This document shows positions 37,073 to 46,161 of a DNA stretch of 64,000 bases, one piece after another. The translations under genes were made by a program, and so were the position numbers. The notes below the pieces were generated by a model that was not told where the DNA came from, ran no database searches, and was given only the letters and a program-made list of their open reading frames with translations. Every line of letters begins with the position of its first letter. Position 1 is the first letter of the stretch. The stretch is taken from assembly GCF_011420305.2 (NCBI RefSeq), contig NZ_CP061769.1, forward strand, positions 744,001 to 808,000. The letters run 5' to 3'. This stretch comes from Nocardioides ochotonae (GTDB taxonomy: Bacteria; Actinomycetota; Actinomycetes; Propionibacteriales; Nocardioidaceae).

Positions 37073-37419
37073 CGCAGCGCCTCCCGCTGCCCGCGGTCCC
37101 CGCTGCTCAGGGAGCCCAGCAGCATCCGGAACAACCCGTGCAGCACCATCGTCACGTAGCACAGGAACACGATGAAGAAGAGCTCCTCCAGCGGCAGCTC
37201 GGGAGCCACCTCGATACCGGTCATGGCCTCCGACTCGCCGCGGTGGTAGATCTCCAGGCCGATCGCCACCAGGTCCCAGGCGAGGAAGTAGACCAGCCCG
37301 ACCGCGAGCAGCACGAGCGCGCGACGGGGCCGGTCGAAGACGAACAGCTTCCAGCGGTGGTCGACCAGGCCCATGCAGAACCCCGAGACGATGATCGACG
37401 CCAGGTACGCCAGGCTCAT
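37069..37419 (-). CDS. crtYe: Half-size lycopene cyclase subunit (CrtYe/CrtYc type)
   Basis: A 116-residue protein with three membrane helices. MGLVDHRWKLFVFDRPRRA and APELPLEELFFIVFLCYVTM contain the conserved RWxL and PxELPLEExxF motifs of the CrtYc/CrtYe subunit. It starts at an ATG overlapping the crtI stop and is translationally coupled to the second subunit. Epsilon, beta or gamma ring type cannot be told from sequence by eye. Confidence 0.87.
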   Translation of the reverse strand: MSLAYLASIIVSGFCMGLVDHRWKLFVFDRPRRALVLLAVGLVYFLAWDLVAIGLEIYHRGESEAMTGIEVAPELPLEELFFIVFLCYVTMVLHGLFRMLLGSLSSGDRGQREALR

Positions 37420-39029
37420 GCGCCCCGTCCTGCGCCCGCGACCAGCGACGGCCCGGGGGAGGTGTCTCCCCGCAGCCGCTTGAGCACCAGCTCGGCGCTG
37501 ATCAGGCACATGGGCAGACCGACGCCGGGGCGGGTGGCGTAGCCGGCGTACACCAGGCCCTCCACCTTGCGCGAGACGTTGGCGGCGCGGAAGAACGCGC
37601 TCTGCTTGAGGGTGTGGCCGGGGCCGAGCATTCCGCCGCTCCAGGAGTTGAGGTCGGCCGCGAAGTCGGCCGGCCCGATCGTACGGCGAACCTCGACCCG
37701 CGAGGCGAGGTCCGACACGCCGGCCCAGGAGCCGATCTCGGCGATCGCGGCATCGACGGCCTTCTCGACCCCCGGGTCGCCGGCGCCGTCGAGGCCACCG
37801 CGACCGATGCCGGTGTCGGCCGGCACGGGGATCAGCACGAAGAGGTTCTCCTTGCCCGCGGGCGCCACGCTCGGGTCGGTCGCGGAGGGCCGGCACACGT
37901 AGAGCGACGCCGGGTCCGGGACCTGCCGGGCGGAGCCGAAGATGTCGTCGAAGTTGCGCCGCCAGTCACGGGTGAAGAACAGCGAGTGGTGGGCGAGCTC
38001 GGGCAGCTCGCCGTCGACGCCCAGCAGCGCGAGCACGCCGCCCGGCCCCGGGTCACGGCGGCGCCACCACGACTCGGGGAAGGTCTGCAGGTCGCGCGGC
38101 AGCAGCCGGGTCTCCAGGTGGTGCAGGTCGGCGGCGCCCACGACCAGGTCGGCGTCCAGGTCGTGCCGCGCGCCGTCGGCATCGACGTAGCGGACCCCCT
38201 CGACCCGGGCCGAGCGCCCGCTGCGGGTGGTGCGGACCGCCTCGACGGTGCACCCGGTGCGCAGCCGGGCGCCGCGCGCGGCGGCCAGCCGCGCGATCGC
38301 GTCGATGATCGTGGTGAACCCGCCCTGCGGGTAGCGCACGCCGTCGGCGAGGTCCATCCAGCTCATCAGGTGGTACATGCTGGGCGCGCGCTCGGGGGAG
38401 GTGCCGAGGAAGACCGCCGGGTAGCCGAGCACCTGGCGCAGCCGCTCGTCGTCGAAGCGGGCCCCGACGTGGGACTCCAGCGACCGGGTCAGCAGCGAGG
38501 AGAGTCGCGGTCCGTTGCGCAGCACCTCGGCGTTGAGCATGGTGGTGGGGGAGTCGAAGCTGGTGTAGAGGAAGCGCTGCACCGCCAGCTCGTAGACATG
38601 CTGGGCGGAGTCGAGGTACGCCGACAGCGCGGCCCCGCCGCCCGGCTCGACAGACTCGAAGAGCGCCTCGTTGGCCGCCCGCTCGCGGCGCAGGTCGAGG
38701 GGCTGCTCGCGGCCCTCGAAGAAGACCCGGTAGCCCGGGTCGAGGGTGACGAGGTCGAGCTGCTCGGCCGTGGAGGTGCCGAGCAGCTCGAAGAAGTGGT
38801 CGAAGACCTCGGGCATCAGGTACCACGACGGGCCGGTGTCGAAGCGGTAGCCGTCGACCTCCCAGCGACCCGCGCGGCCGCCGACGACGTCCTGGCGCTC
38901 GAGCAGGTCGACCGACCAGCCCTCGTGGGCCAGCAGGGCGGCCGTGGCCAGCCCGCTGATCCCGCCGCCGATGACGACGGCGGTGCCGGGCGGGGTGGCG
39001 GTGGCGGCGCCGCGGTGCGCGGCCCTCAT
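37416..39029 (-). CDS. crtI: Phytoene desaturase CrtI
   Basis: A 537-residue FAD enzyme converting phytoene to lycopene. The dinucleotide fold is AVVIGGGISGLATAALLAHE, followed by VDLLERQDVVGGRAG and FDTGPSWYLMPEVFD, both standard for CrtI. The C-terminal signature region contains LVYAGYATRPGVGLPMCLIS. Length is normal. The ATG lies in an overlap with the crtB stop. It sits between crtB and the cyclase genes. Confidence 0.95.
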   Translation of the reverse strand: MRAAHRGAATATPPGTAVVIGGGISGLATAALLAHEGWSVDLLERQDVVGGRAGRWEVDGYRFDTGPSWYLMPEVFDHFFELLGTSTAEQLDLVTLDPGYRVFFEGREQPLDLRRERAANEALFESVEPGGGAALSAYLDSAQHVYELAVQRFLYTSFDSPTTMLNAEVLRNGPRLSSLLTRSLESHVGARFDDERLRQVLGYPAVFLGTSPERAPSMYHLMSWMDLADGVRYPQGGFTTIIDAIARLAAARGARLRTGCTVEAVRTTRSGRSARVEGVRYVDADGARHDLDADLVVGAADLHHLETRLLPRDLQTFPESWWRRRDPGPGGVLALLGVDGELPELAHHSLFFTRDWRRNFDDIFGSARQVPDPASLYVCRPSATDPSVAPAGKENLFVLIPVPADTGIGRGGLDGAGDPGVEKAVDAAIAEIGSWAGVSDLASRVEVRRTIGPADFAADLNSWSGGMLGPGHTLKQSAFFRAANVSRKVEGLVYAGYATRPGVGLPMCLISAELVLKRLRGDTSPGPSLVAGAGRGA

Positions 39030-39928
39030 CGGGGGCCCCGCAGCAGGCAGCGGGCGGCGATGCGGGCCTTGACCGGCCCGGGGACCCGCACCCGGCGGGC
39101 GCGGATCTCACTTGCCGGCGTACGCCGCAGCCGGGCGGCGAGCTCGGCGAAGAGCCCGTGGGCGACGCTGACGGCGCGCCGGCTGCTGGGCGGCAGGTCG
39201 GGGATCACCGCCGCGGCGGCCGCGAGGTCGGCGTCGATGTCGTCGAGCAGCCGGTCGCGGGTCGCATCGTCGAGCCGCGCCGGGTCCACGCCGGGGAAGT
39301 AGCTGCGTCCCAGCAACCCGTCGTCGGTGGCCAGGTCGCGCAGGAAGTTGACCTTCTGGAAGGCCGCGCCGAGGCGCTGGGCGCCGCCGGCCAGCGCGTC
39401 GTACGCCGTGTCGGGCTCGGGCTCCTCGGCGAGGAACGCGCGCAGGCACATCAGCCCGATCACCTCGGCCGAGCCGTAGACGTAGCGATCGAAGCTCGCC
39501 TGGTCGTGCTCGGCGCGGAACAGGTCGGTGCGCATCGAGGCGAAGAACGGGTCGATGAGGTCGTGGCCGATGCCGCACCGGCGGGCGGTGCGGGCGAAGG
39601 CGTGGACGACCAGGTTGCTGCTGTGTCCGCGCACCAGGGCCACGCGGACCTCGGCCTCCAGCTCGTCGAGGACGTGGGCCTGCTGGGCGCGGGTGGAGTC
39701 GGGGCGCGGTGCGTCGACGACCTCGTCGGCGACCCGGACCAGCGCATAGACGTTGCGCACCTGGGTGCGGACCGGCTCGGCGAGCAGCCGGCTGGCGAGG
39801 CCGAAGGAGCTGGAGTAGCGCTCGATCACCAGCGCCGCACTGGCCTCGGCGACCTGGTCGTAGAGCAGGTGGGGGCCGTCGGGGGGCGGCTCGGCGCTCG
39901 GCTCGGGGCGGGGCTCGACGGCGCTCAT
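39026..39928 (-). CDS. crtB: Phytoene synthase CrtB
   Basis: A 300-residue squalene/phytoene synthase condensing two GGPP. YSSSFGLASRLL is the conserved N-terminal motif, VRVADEVVDAP the first Asp-rich site, and FQKVNFLRDLATDDGLLGRS the second. About 20 Pro/Glu-rich residues precede the fold. ATGA overlaps link it with crtE upstream and crtI downstream. Confidence 0.94.
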   Translation of the reverse strand: MSAVEPRPEPSAEPPPDGPHLLYDQVAEASAALVIERYSSSFGLASRLLAEPVRTQVRNVYALVRVADEVVDAPRPDSTRAQQAHVLDELEAEVRVALVRGHSSNLVVHAFARTARRCGIGHDLIDPFFASMRTDLFRAEHDQASFDRYVYGSAEVIGLMCLRAFLAEEPEPDTAYDALAGGAQRLGAAFQKVNFLRDLATDDGLLGRSYFPGVDPARLDDATRDRLLDDIDADLAAAAAVIPDLPPSSRRAVSVAHGLFAELAARLRRTPASEIRARRVRVPGPVKARIAARCLLRGPR

Positions 39929-40959
39929 GCGGTGCCCCGGCCGATCCGGGCGGCGAGGTCGCGCACCCAGTCCAGCAGGTCCGGTGGGACGTCCAGCCCG
40001 GCGGTGCAGGCCACGGCGGCGTCGACATGCGCGGCGACCAGGTCGGTGACGAAGGCCCGCGAGCCACCGGCCTCGAGCGCGTCGCGCACCCGGGCGGCGT
40101 CGTCGGGGCCGAGCGCGGCGTCACCGAGGTGGCGCTGCACCTGCGGCCAGGCGGCGGTGGAGCGGGCGTGCACGACCAGCGGGGTGCGCTTGCCCTCGCG
40201 CAGGTCGCCGAGGTTGCTCTTGCCGGTCTCGCGCGGGTCGCCGAAGACCCCGAGCAGGTCGTCGAGGAGCTGGAAGGCGACACCGAGCCGGCGCCCGACC
40301 TCGCCCAGGCCGTCGATGACGGCCGGGTCGGCGCCGGCCAGCACGGCGCCTGCCTGCATGGGCAGCTGGAAGGAGTAGACGGCCGTCTTGTGCTCGGCCA
40401 CGGCGAGGACCTCCGCCAGCGTGGGCTCGGCCAGGCCGAGGGAGTGCCGGACGTCGGCGAGCTCGCCGGCGGCGGAGACCCGGATCGCGTGGTCGAGCAG
40501 GTCGAGCAGCCGGCGTACGACGGCGGGCTCGAGCGGGGCCGTGGCCACCGCCCGCAGCGACCCGGCCAGGGCGAGGTCGCCGGTGAGGACCGCGCCGGCG
40601 ACCGCATAGGTCGCGGCCGCCTCGGGGGAGGCGCCGGCGTCGGTCGCCTCGCGGCGGAAGGACCCCGGCGTGCTCGCGCGCCCGCGGCGTACGTCGTCGC
40701 CGTCGATGACGTCGTCGTGGACCACGAACGCGGTGTGCAGCAGCTCCACGGCCTCGGCGACCTGGGGCACCGCGGCGCCGGCGACGCCACCGAGCAGGTC
40801 GTGGACCGCGTGGACCAGCCGCGGGCGGAAGCGCTTGCCGCCGCGGCCGGCGTCGAACAGGGCGGCCGCCAGCAGCGCGGTCCCGGGGGGCGGGTCGAGC
40901 GGGTCCGGTGCGACGCGACGCTCGAGGGTCGTGGCGCCGGTCGTCCGCTTGCCGGTCAT
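39925..40959 (-). CDS. crtE: Geranylgeranyl diphosphate synthase (polyprenyl synthetase)
   Basis: A 344-residue all-helical prenyltransferase. The first Asp-rich motif is HDDVIDGDDVRRG, the second LLDDLLGVFGDPRETGKS; GGKRFRPRLV is the substrate-binding Lys/Arg region. It should elongate IPP/DMAPP to GGPP for crtB. The ATG at 40959 overlaps the idi stop. Its position in the crt operon supports GGPP as the product rather than a longer chain. Confidence 0.92.
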   Translation of the reverse strand: MTGKRTTGATTLERRVAPDPLDPPPGTALLAAALFDAGRGGKRFRPRLVHAVHDLLGGVAGAAVPQVAEAVELLHTAFVVHDDVIDGDDVRRGRASTPGSFRREATDAGASPEAAATYAVAGAVLTGDLALAGSLRAVATAPLEPAVVRRLLDLLDHAIRVSAAGELADVRHSLGLAEPTLAEVLAVAEHKTAVYSFQLPMQAGAVLAGADPAVIDGLGEVGRRLGVAFQLLDDLLGVFGDPRETGKSNLGDLREGKRTPLVVHARSTAAWPQVQRHLGDAALGPDDAARVRDALEAGGSRAFVTDLVAAHVDAAVACTAGLDVPPDLLDWVRDLAARIGRGTA

Positions 40960-41540
40960 CGGGGCACCGCCGAGGCCCAGCCGGCCGCGTCCAGCCGCGG
41001 CACCTGGAGCGCGAGCCAGGGGCTGAGCGCCCACGGCGCGGCGTCGAGTGCCGCGCGCAGCTCGGTGTCGCTGATCCAACGGGTCTCCTCGACCTCGGCG
41101 GGGTTCGGAGCGGGAGTGCCGGAGGTGCGCGCCGTCCACACCGGACAGATCTCGTTCTCGACGAGCCCGCTGGCATCGACCGCGCGGTAGCGGAAGTCCG
41201 GCACGACCTGCTCGAGGTCGACGACCTCCAGCCCGAGCTCGTGGGCGGCGTAGCGGTGGATCGTGTCGGTCAGCTCCTCGCCGGGGCGCTGATGGCCGCA
41301 GAAGGAGTTGGTCCACACGCCGGGCCAGGTGCGCTTGGTGACCGCGCGGCGGGTGAGCAGCAGCCGGCCCGCGTCGTCGCGGACGTAGCAGGAGAACGCC
41401 AGGTGCAGGGGGGTGTCCTCGGTGTGCACGGTGGCGCGGGGCGCGGTCCCGCAGGGCGCGCCGTCGTCGTCGACGAGGACGACGAGGTCCTCGACCATCC
41501 CCGGCTCGGGCTCCGCGGCCGCCTCGTTGGGTCGCTCCAC
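40956..41540 (-). CDS. idi: Isopentenyl-diphosphate delta-isomerase, type I
   Basis: A 194-residue Nudix-fold isomerase interconverting IPP and DMAPP. The catalytic Cys is in NSFCGHQRPGEE, and ENEICPVW carries the catalytic Glu. An internal ATG (MVEDLVVLVDDDG) could be the true start, removing 14 acidic residues. It is the first gene of the carotenoid operon. The 200-bp gap upstream (41541-41742) shows no gene and presumably holds the operon promoter; I could not recognise a specific operator there. Confidence 0.92.
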   Translation of the reverse strand: MERPNEAAAEPEPGMVEDLVVLVDDDGAPCGTAPRATVHTEDTPLHLAFSCYVRDDAGRLLLTRRAVTKRTWPGVWTNSFCGHQRPGEELTDTIHRYAAHELGLEVVDLEQVVPDFRYRAVDASGLVENEICPVWTARTSGTPAPNPAEVEETRWISDTELRAALDAAPWALSPWLALQVPRLDAAGWASAVPR

Positions 41541-41742
41541 CGGCGCTTCCTCCCGCTCGTGTCACCTGTTGTGTCGCCCGGCGAGGTGCGTCCTGCGCCG
41601 GTCTTCCAGGTTCGGAGCCGTGCGGGAACTTGGATTGGTCGGGTCGCAGGTGGTCTGGACAGCTGCACCACACCGGTCTCCCGGAGGCCGCGTGACGCAA
41701 GTGACGCTACCGCTCAGCGCGCCCGCGCGCGAGGGGCGCGGC

Positions 41743-42504
41743 TCAGCCGCGCAACGGCCCCAGGATCGTCAGCGCCGCGCCGGCGGGGTCGGCGATCGCG
41801 CACATGCGTCCGTACGGCGTGTCCTGGGGCGCGGTGAGGACGCGGCCGCCGAGCTCGGTGGTCCGGGCGGCGGCCGTGTCGGCGTCGGGGACCTGCAGGT
41901 AGACCCGCCATCCCGGGTCCTGGTCCTCGGCGGTGGCGTCCATGATCCCTACCCGGGCCTCCTGGCTCCTGCCGACGGTGGCGTAGCGGAAGTCCTCGGT
42001 GTCGCTCACGGTGTGCAGGTCCCAGTCGAAGGTGTCGCGGTAGAAGTCCGAGGAGTCCGGGTAGCGGGCGGTGGCCAGCTCGAACCAGGCCGGCGCGCCG
42101 TCCTCGGAGATCGCCGAGAACCCCGGGTGCGACAGCGGCTGCCACACGCCGATGCCGTGGCCCTGGGGGTCGGTGAGGAAGCCCATGTGCCCGGCGTCGC
42201 CGACCTGCATCGGGCCCGCCTCCACCGTCGCGCCGTGGGCGGTCGCCCGCTCCAGCGTCGCCGCGAGGTCGTCGCTGTGCAGGTAGACCGACCAGGCGGC
42301 CGGGCCCATCGAGCCCCCGGCGTTGTCCATGCAGCCGGCCACCGGCAGGCCGTCGTGGAAGAACATGAAGTAGCCGTCGAACTCCTCGCTGGCCTCACCG
42401 GCGCGCCACCCGAGGATCTCGCCGTAGAAGCGGCGGGCCTGGTCGGTGTCGGAGGTGAACAGCTCGATCCAGCTGGGCTCGCCGGCGGTCGGGGTGGTGT
42501 GCAT
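41743..42504 (-). CDS. Two-domain VOC (glyoxalase/bleomycin-resistance fold) protein
   Basis: A 253-residue protein with two VOC modules. The first starts PSWIELFTSDTDQARRFYGE and the second PAWFELATARYPDSSDFYRD. Each has the beta-alpha-beta-beta-beta repeats of the glyoxalase superfamily. Such tandem proteins are common in actinobacteria; CFP30B/27-kDa antigen homologues have this layout. The substrate is unknown. It is on the same strand as the carotenoid operon but 200 bp upstream, so it is probably separate. Confidence 0.82.
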   Translation of the reverse strand: MHTTPTAGEPSWIELFTSDTDQARRFYGEILGWRAGEASEEFDGYFMFFHDGLPVAGCMDNAGGSMGPAAWSVYLHSDDLAATLERATAHGATVEAGPMQVGDAGHMGFLTDPQGHGIGVWQPLSHPGFSAISEDGAPAWFELATARYPDSSDFYRDTFDWDLHTVSDTEDFRYATVGRSQEARVGIMDATAEDQDPGWRVYLQVPDADTAAARTTELGGRVLTAPQDTPYGRMCAIADPAGAALTILGPLRG

Positions 42505-42642
42505 CGTGGGCTCCTGGGGACGGGGGATGCTGCCTCTACGGACCCGCGCCGGGGCGCTGACTCATCGCCCGGCTGGGATACTTCGTCCCGGCGCCCCCAG
42601 CCCGCCCAGACCCCCCCAGACCCACCGACGCCAGGACCTCCG

Positions 42643-44199
42643 TTGCCCCAGAGCCCGCCGACCGCACCCGCCACCGCGACGGCCGAGGTGTCCACGGCCC
42701 GCCGCTGGGCCTCCCTCGCGGTGCTCTCGGCCAGCCTGCTCGTGGTCACGATGGACCTCACGATCCTCAACGTGGCGCTGCCCGACCTCGCCGCCGACCT
42801 GCGCCCGTCGGCCACGGAGCAGCTGTGGATCGTCGACGTCTACTCCCTGGCGCTCGCCGGGCTGCTGATCTCGATGAGCGCCCTGGCCGATCGGTGGGGA
42901 CGCCGGCTGGTGCTGCTCGCCGGCTTCGCGGTGTTCGGCGGAGCGTCCGCCGCGGTGCTGCTGGTCGACAGCCCGGCGGAGGTGATCGCCGCGCGGGCGC
43001 TGCTCGGCGTCGGCGGCGCGATGATCATGCCGACCACGCTGTCGCTGCTGCGCTCGATCTTCACCGACCCGGGGGAGCGGGCGACCGCGCTGGGCGTGTG
43101 GGCGGGGGTCTCCGCGATCGGGGCGGCCGTCGGCCCGATCGTCGGCGGCGCCCTGCTGGAGCACTTCTCCTGGCACGCGGCGTTCCTGGTCAACGTCCCG
43201 CTGATGCTCGGCGCGATCCTCGCGGGGGCGCTCATCCTGCCCGAGGCCCGCGACCCGCACCCGGGTCCGTGGGACCTGGTGGCCACGCTGCTCTCGGTCG
43301 GCGGCATGGTCGGGCTGGTCTGGGCGGTCAAGCGGTTCGCCGAGGAGACCAGCCTGCTCGACCCGCTGGGCTGGATGGTCCTGGCGGCCGCGCTCGCGCT
43401 GCTCGTCGCGTTCGTACGACGCTGCCTGCGCGCCGAGTCGCCGCTGTTCGACGTACGCCTGTTCGCCGGGCGCTCCTTCACCGCCGGTGTCGTCGCGGCG
43501 CTGGCCGCGATGTTCGCGATGGCGGCCCTGCTGCTCCTGCTGGCCCAGTGGCTCCAGCTGGTCGAGGGGCACTCGCCGCTCGCCGCCGGCGTCCACCTGC
43601 TGCCGATCGCCGGCGGTGGGCTGGTCGCCTCGCTGCTGGCACCCGCGCTCGCCAAGCGGATCGGGGCCCGGCTGGTGCTGTCCGGCGGGCTCGCGGTGGC
43701 CGGCCTCGGAGCGGTCGCCCTCGGCGTCGTCCCGGGCGACCTCACCTACCTCACGGCGGCGCTCTCGATGGCGCTGGTGGGGGCGGGTGCCGGGTCGCTG
43801 GCGATCGCCTCGGCGATGATCATGGCCGGCTCCCCGCCCGAGCGCGCCGGCAGCGCCGCCGCCGCCGAGGAGACCGCCTACGACCTCGGCACGGTCCTCG
43901 GCGTCGCGGTGCTCGGCAGCCTCGCCGCGGTGGTCTACCGGTCCCGCCTCGACACCGCGGACCTCCGGGCGGCCGGGTTGCCGGCCGACCTGGAGGCGCA
44001 GGCCGAGGACTCCCTCGGCGGCGCGGTCGCCGTGGCCGACGCCGCGGACCTGCCCGGGCTCGCGACCCGGGCCGCCGAGGCGTTCACCGACTCGCTGGCC
44101 ACGACCGGGGTGATCGGCGGCCTGGTGATGCTCGCGGTCGCGGTCGTCGTCTACCGCACCGCCCCCGCCGACCTCGACATCACCGTCCAGCAGCACTGA
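42643..44199 (+). CDS. DHA2-family (EmrB/QacA-like) MFS drug exporter
   Basis: About 518 residues and 14 predicted helices. VTMDLTILNVALPDLAADL is the classic helix 1 of the DHA2 group, LSALADRWGRRLVLL-type sequence follows in motif A, and SAIGAAVGPIVGGALLE is motif C of drug:H+ antiporters. No ATG is available in frame near the start. I used a TTG at 42643 preceded by AGGA; a GTG at 42688 is an alternative. No TetR-type regulator is adjacent. It converges on ku with a 2-nt gap. Substrates cannot be predicted. Confidence 0.85.
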   Translation: MPQSPPTAPATATAEVSTARRWASLAVLSASLLVVTMDLTILNVALPDLAADLRPSATEQLWIVDVYSLALAGLLISMSALADRWGRRLVLLAGFAVFGGASAAVLLVDSPAEVIAARALLGVGGAMIMPTTLSLLRSIFTDPGERATALGVWAGVSAIGAAVGPIVGGALLEHFSWHAAFLVNVPLMLGAILAGALILPEARDPHPGPWDLVATLLSVGGMVGLVWAVKRFAEETSLLDPLGWMVLAAALALLVAFVRRCLRAESPLFDVRLFAGRSFTAGVVAALAAMFAMAALLLLLAQWLQLVEGHSPLAAGVHLLPIAGGGLVASLLAPALAKRIGARLVLSGGLAVAGLGAVALGVVPGDLTYLTAALSMALVGAGAGSLAIASAMIMAGSPPERAGSAAAAEETAYDLGTVLGVAVLGSLAAVVYRSRLDTADLRAAGLPADLEAQAEDSLGGAVAVADAADLPGLATRAAEAFTDSLATTGVIGGLVMLAVAVVVYRTAPADLDITVQQH

Positions 44200-44201
44200 C
44201 C

Positions 44202-45170
44202 TCAGCTGGCCTTGCGGGTGGCCTTCTTCGTCGTCTTCTTGGCGGCCGTCTTGCTCGCCGTCTTGGCAGCGGGCTTCGCCGCCTTCTTCGCGGGGCTCTT
44301 CTTCGTCGCGGCGGTCTTCTTGGCGGGGGCCTTGCGCGTCGTCTTCTTCTCCGGCTCCCCAGCGTCCTCGTCGCCCGCCTCGTCCTCAGCCTCTTCGCCG
44401 CGGCCCTTCTTCGCGGCGTCGACCGAGCGCTGCAGGGCGGCCAGCAGGTCGACCACCTCGCCGGAGGACTTGGTCGAGGTGGGCGTGCGCCGCACCTCGC
44501 CGCCCTCGACCTTCGCCTTGACCAGGGCCTCGACCGCCTCGGCGTAGTCGTCCTCGTAGTCGGCGGGGTCGAAGTCGCCGGCCAGCGTCTCGACGAGCAT
44601 CGTGGCCATCTTGACCTCGGCGGGCTTGGCCTCGCCGCCGTTGACGTTGAAGTCGGGGGTGCGGACCTCGTCGGGCCACATCATCGTCTGCAGGACGATC
44701 ACGTCGGCGCGCACCCGCAGCACCGCCACGGACGTGCGCTGGCGCAGCGCGACGGTCACCACCGCCATCCGGTCGGCCTCGAGCAGGGCCTGGCGCAGCA
44801 GGGCGTACGGCTTCGCCCCCGACTTCTCCGGCTCCAGGTAGTAGGACTTCTCGAACAGCATCGGATCGATCTGCTCGCTCGGCACGAACTTCTCCACCGA
44901 GATCTCCCGCGAGGAGGTCGAGGGCAGCTCGGCGAGATCGGCGTCGTCGAGGACGACCATCTCGCCGTCCTCGGTCTCGTAGCCCTTGGCGATGTCGGCG
45001 TAGGGCACCTCCTCGCCGTCGATGGAGCAGGTCCGCTGGTAGCGGATCCGCCCGCCGTCCTTGGCATGGACCTGCCGGAACGACACGTCGTGGGACTCCG
45101 TGGCGGCGTACAACTTCACCGGCACGCTGACCAGGCCGAAGGAGACCGCGCCCTTCCAGATCGCTCGCAT
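44202..45170 (-). CDS. ku: Non-homologous end joining protein Ku
   Basis: A 322-residue bacterial Ku. The core (about 1-255) has WKGAVSFGLVSVPVKLYAAT, EVPYADIAKGYET and YYLEPEKSGAKPYALLRQAL, all typical. The C-terminal 65 residues are a Lys/Ala/Pro-rich tail like histone H1, as in mycobacterial and streptomycete Ku proteins, and should bind DNA. It lies 19 nt after the epimerase gene in a minus-strand run that starts with an FMO gene, so it may be co-transcribed with unrelated metabolic genes. It works with the ligase and polymerase encoded at 48534-50380. Confidence 0.95.
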   Translation of the reverse strand: MRAIWKGAVSFGLVSVPVKLYAATESHDVSFRQVHAKDGGRIRYQRTCSIDGEEVPYADIAKGYETEDGEMVVLDDADLAELPSTSSREISVEKFVPSEQIDPMLFEKSYYLEPEKSGAKPYALLRQALLEADRMAVVTVALRQRTSVAVLRVRADVIVLQTMMWPDEVRTPDFNVNGGEAKPAEVKMATMLVETLAGDFDPADYEDDYAEAVEALVKAKVEGGEVRRTPTSTKSSGEVVDLLAALQRSVDAAKKGRGEEAEDEAGDEDAGEPEKKTTRKAPAKKTAATKKSPAKKAAKPAAKTASKTAAKKTTKKATRKAS

Positions 45171-45189
45171 GCGTCCTCAGTATCCGCAC

Positions 45190-46161
45190 TCAGCCCGATC
45201 GACGCATCCGCCACGCCTCGAACGCCTCGGCCGAGGTGCGCGAGGGGACGTAGCCGAAGACCTCCTTGAGGCGGCCGTTGGCCAGCACCGGGCGGTAGCG
45301 CAGGAACCGCGTCTGCTCCGGGCCGTACGCCGTGAGCCCGAGGCGGCGCCCGACGGTGAGGGCGGCGCGGATCAGCGGCTCGGGCACGGCCAGCACCGGG
45401 CGCCCGAGCCGCGCGGCGATCTCGTCGATGCTCAGCGCCCCGTCGCCGGCGACGTTGAAGATGCCGGTGACCGGGCCGGTGACGGCGCGCTCGATGATCG
45501 CCACGACGTCGGTGTCCCAGATGAACACGAAGGGCGAGTCCGAGCCGCGGATCTTCAGCAGCCGGCGCTTCTCGAAGAGCGCGGTGATCTGGTTGTCGAC
45601 GCGCTCGCCGAGGATCGTGCCGATGCGCAGCACCACCTGCTCGAGCTCGGGGTGGGTCTCGCGCAGGTCGGCGAGCATCTCCTCGACCTGGCGCTTGTGG
45701 TCGCTGTAGGCGAACTCCACGTTGCCGCGCACCGGGTCGTCCTCGGTGAGCCAGCCGCCGTGGGCCGCGCCGTTGTCGGGGTGGTAGCCGTACGCCGCGC
45801 CGCTGGAGGAGACCACGACGCGGCGTACCCCCGCGGCGAGGCAGGCGTCGAGCACGTGGCGCGCGCCGTCGACGTCCACGGCCCGCTCCCGCTCGCGCGA
45901 GGAGTCCTTGCCCGGGGTCACGATCGAGGCGAGGTGCACCACGACGTCGGGGGAGGCCTCCTTGACACCGGCGAGCACCCCGGCGCCGTCGGTCACGTCG
46001 AGGACCACGTGGTCGACGCCGGGGACCGGGGCGGCGGGCAGCCGCAGGTCGGCGCTGGTGACCCGGTGCCCGGCCTCGGCCAGGCCGCGCACGACCGAGG
46101 AGCCGAGGAAGCCGCTGCCGCCGGTGACCAGCACCGAGAGGGGAGTGGTCGGGGTGCTCAT
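45190..46161 (-). CDS. NAD-dependent epimerase/dehydratase (extended SDR)
   Basis: A 323-residue extended SDR. VLVTGGSGFLGSSVVRGLAE is the NAD loop, DVVVHLASIVTPG the conserved NAD strand, and VVSSSGAAYGYHP the Ser region; FAYSDHKRQVEEML supplies the YxxxK pair. It is not a clear UDP-sugar epimerase and may act on another hydroxyl or keto compound. The ATG at 46161 overlaps the transporter stop by 4 nt. It stands between the transporter and ku. Confidence 0.8.
   Translation of the reverse strand: MSTPTTPLSVLVTGGSGFLGSSVVRGLAEAGHRVTSADLRLPAAPVPGVDHVVLDVTDGAGVLAGVKEASPDVVVHLASIVTPGKDSSRERERAVDVDGARHVLDACLAAGVRRVVVSSSGAAYGYHPDNGAAHGGWLTEDDPVRGNVEFAYSDHKRQVEEMLADLRETHPELEQVVLRIGTILGERVDNQITALFEKRRLLKIRGSDSPFVFIWDTDVVAIIERAVTGPVTGIFNVAGDGALSIDEIAARLGRPVLAVPEPLIRAALTVGRRLGLTAYGPEQTRFLRYRPVLANGRLKEVFGYVPSRTSAEAFEAWRMRRSG

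Noticed and set aside
44202..44420. Repetitive Lys/Ala codons at the 3' end of ku, considered as a DNA repeat
   Set aside because: They encode the normal histone-like tail of actinobacterial Ku and are not an independent repeat.
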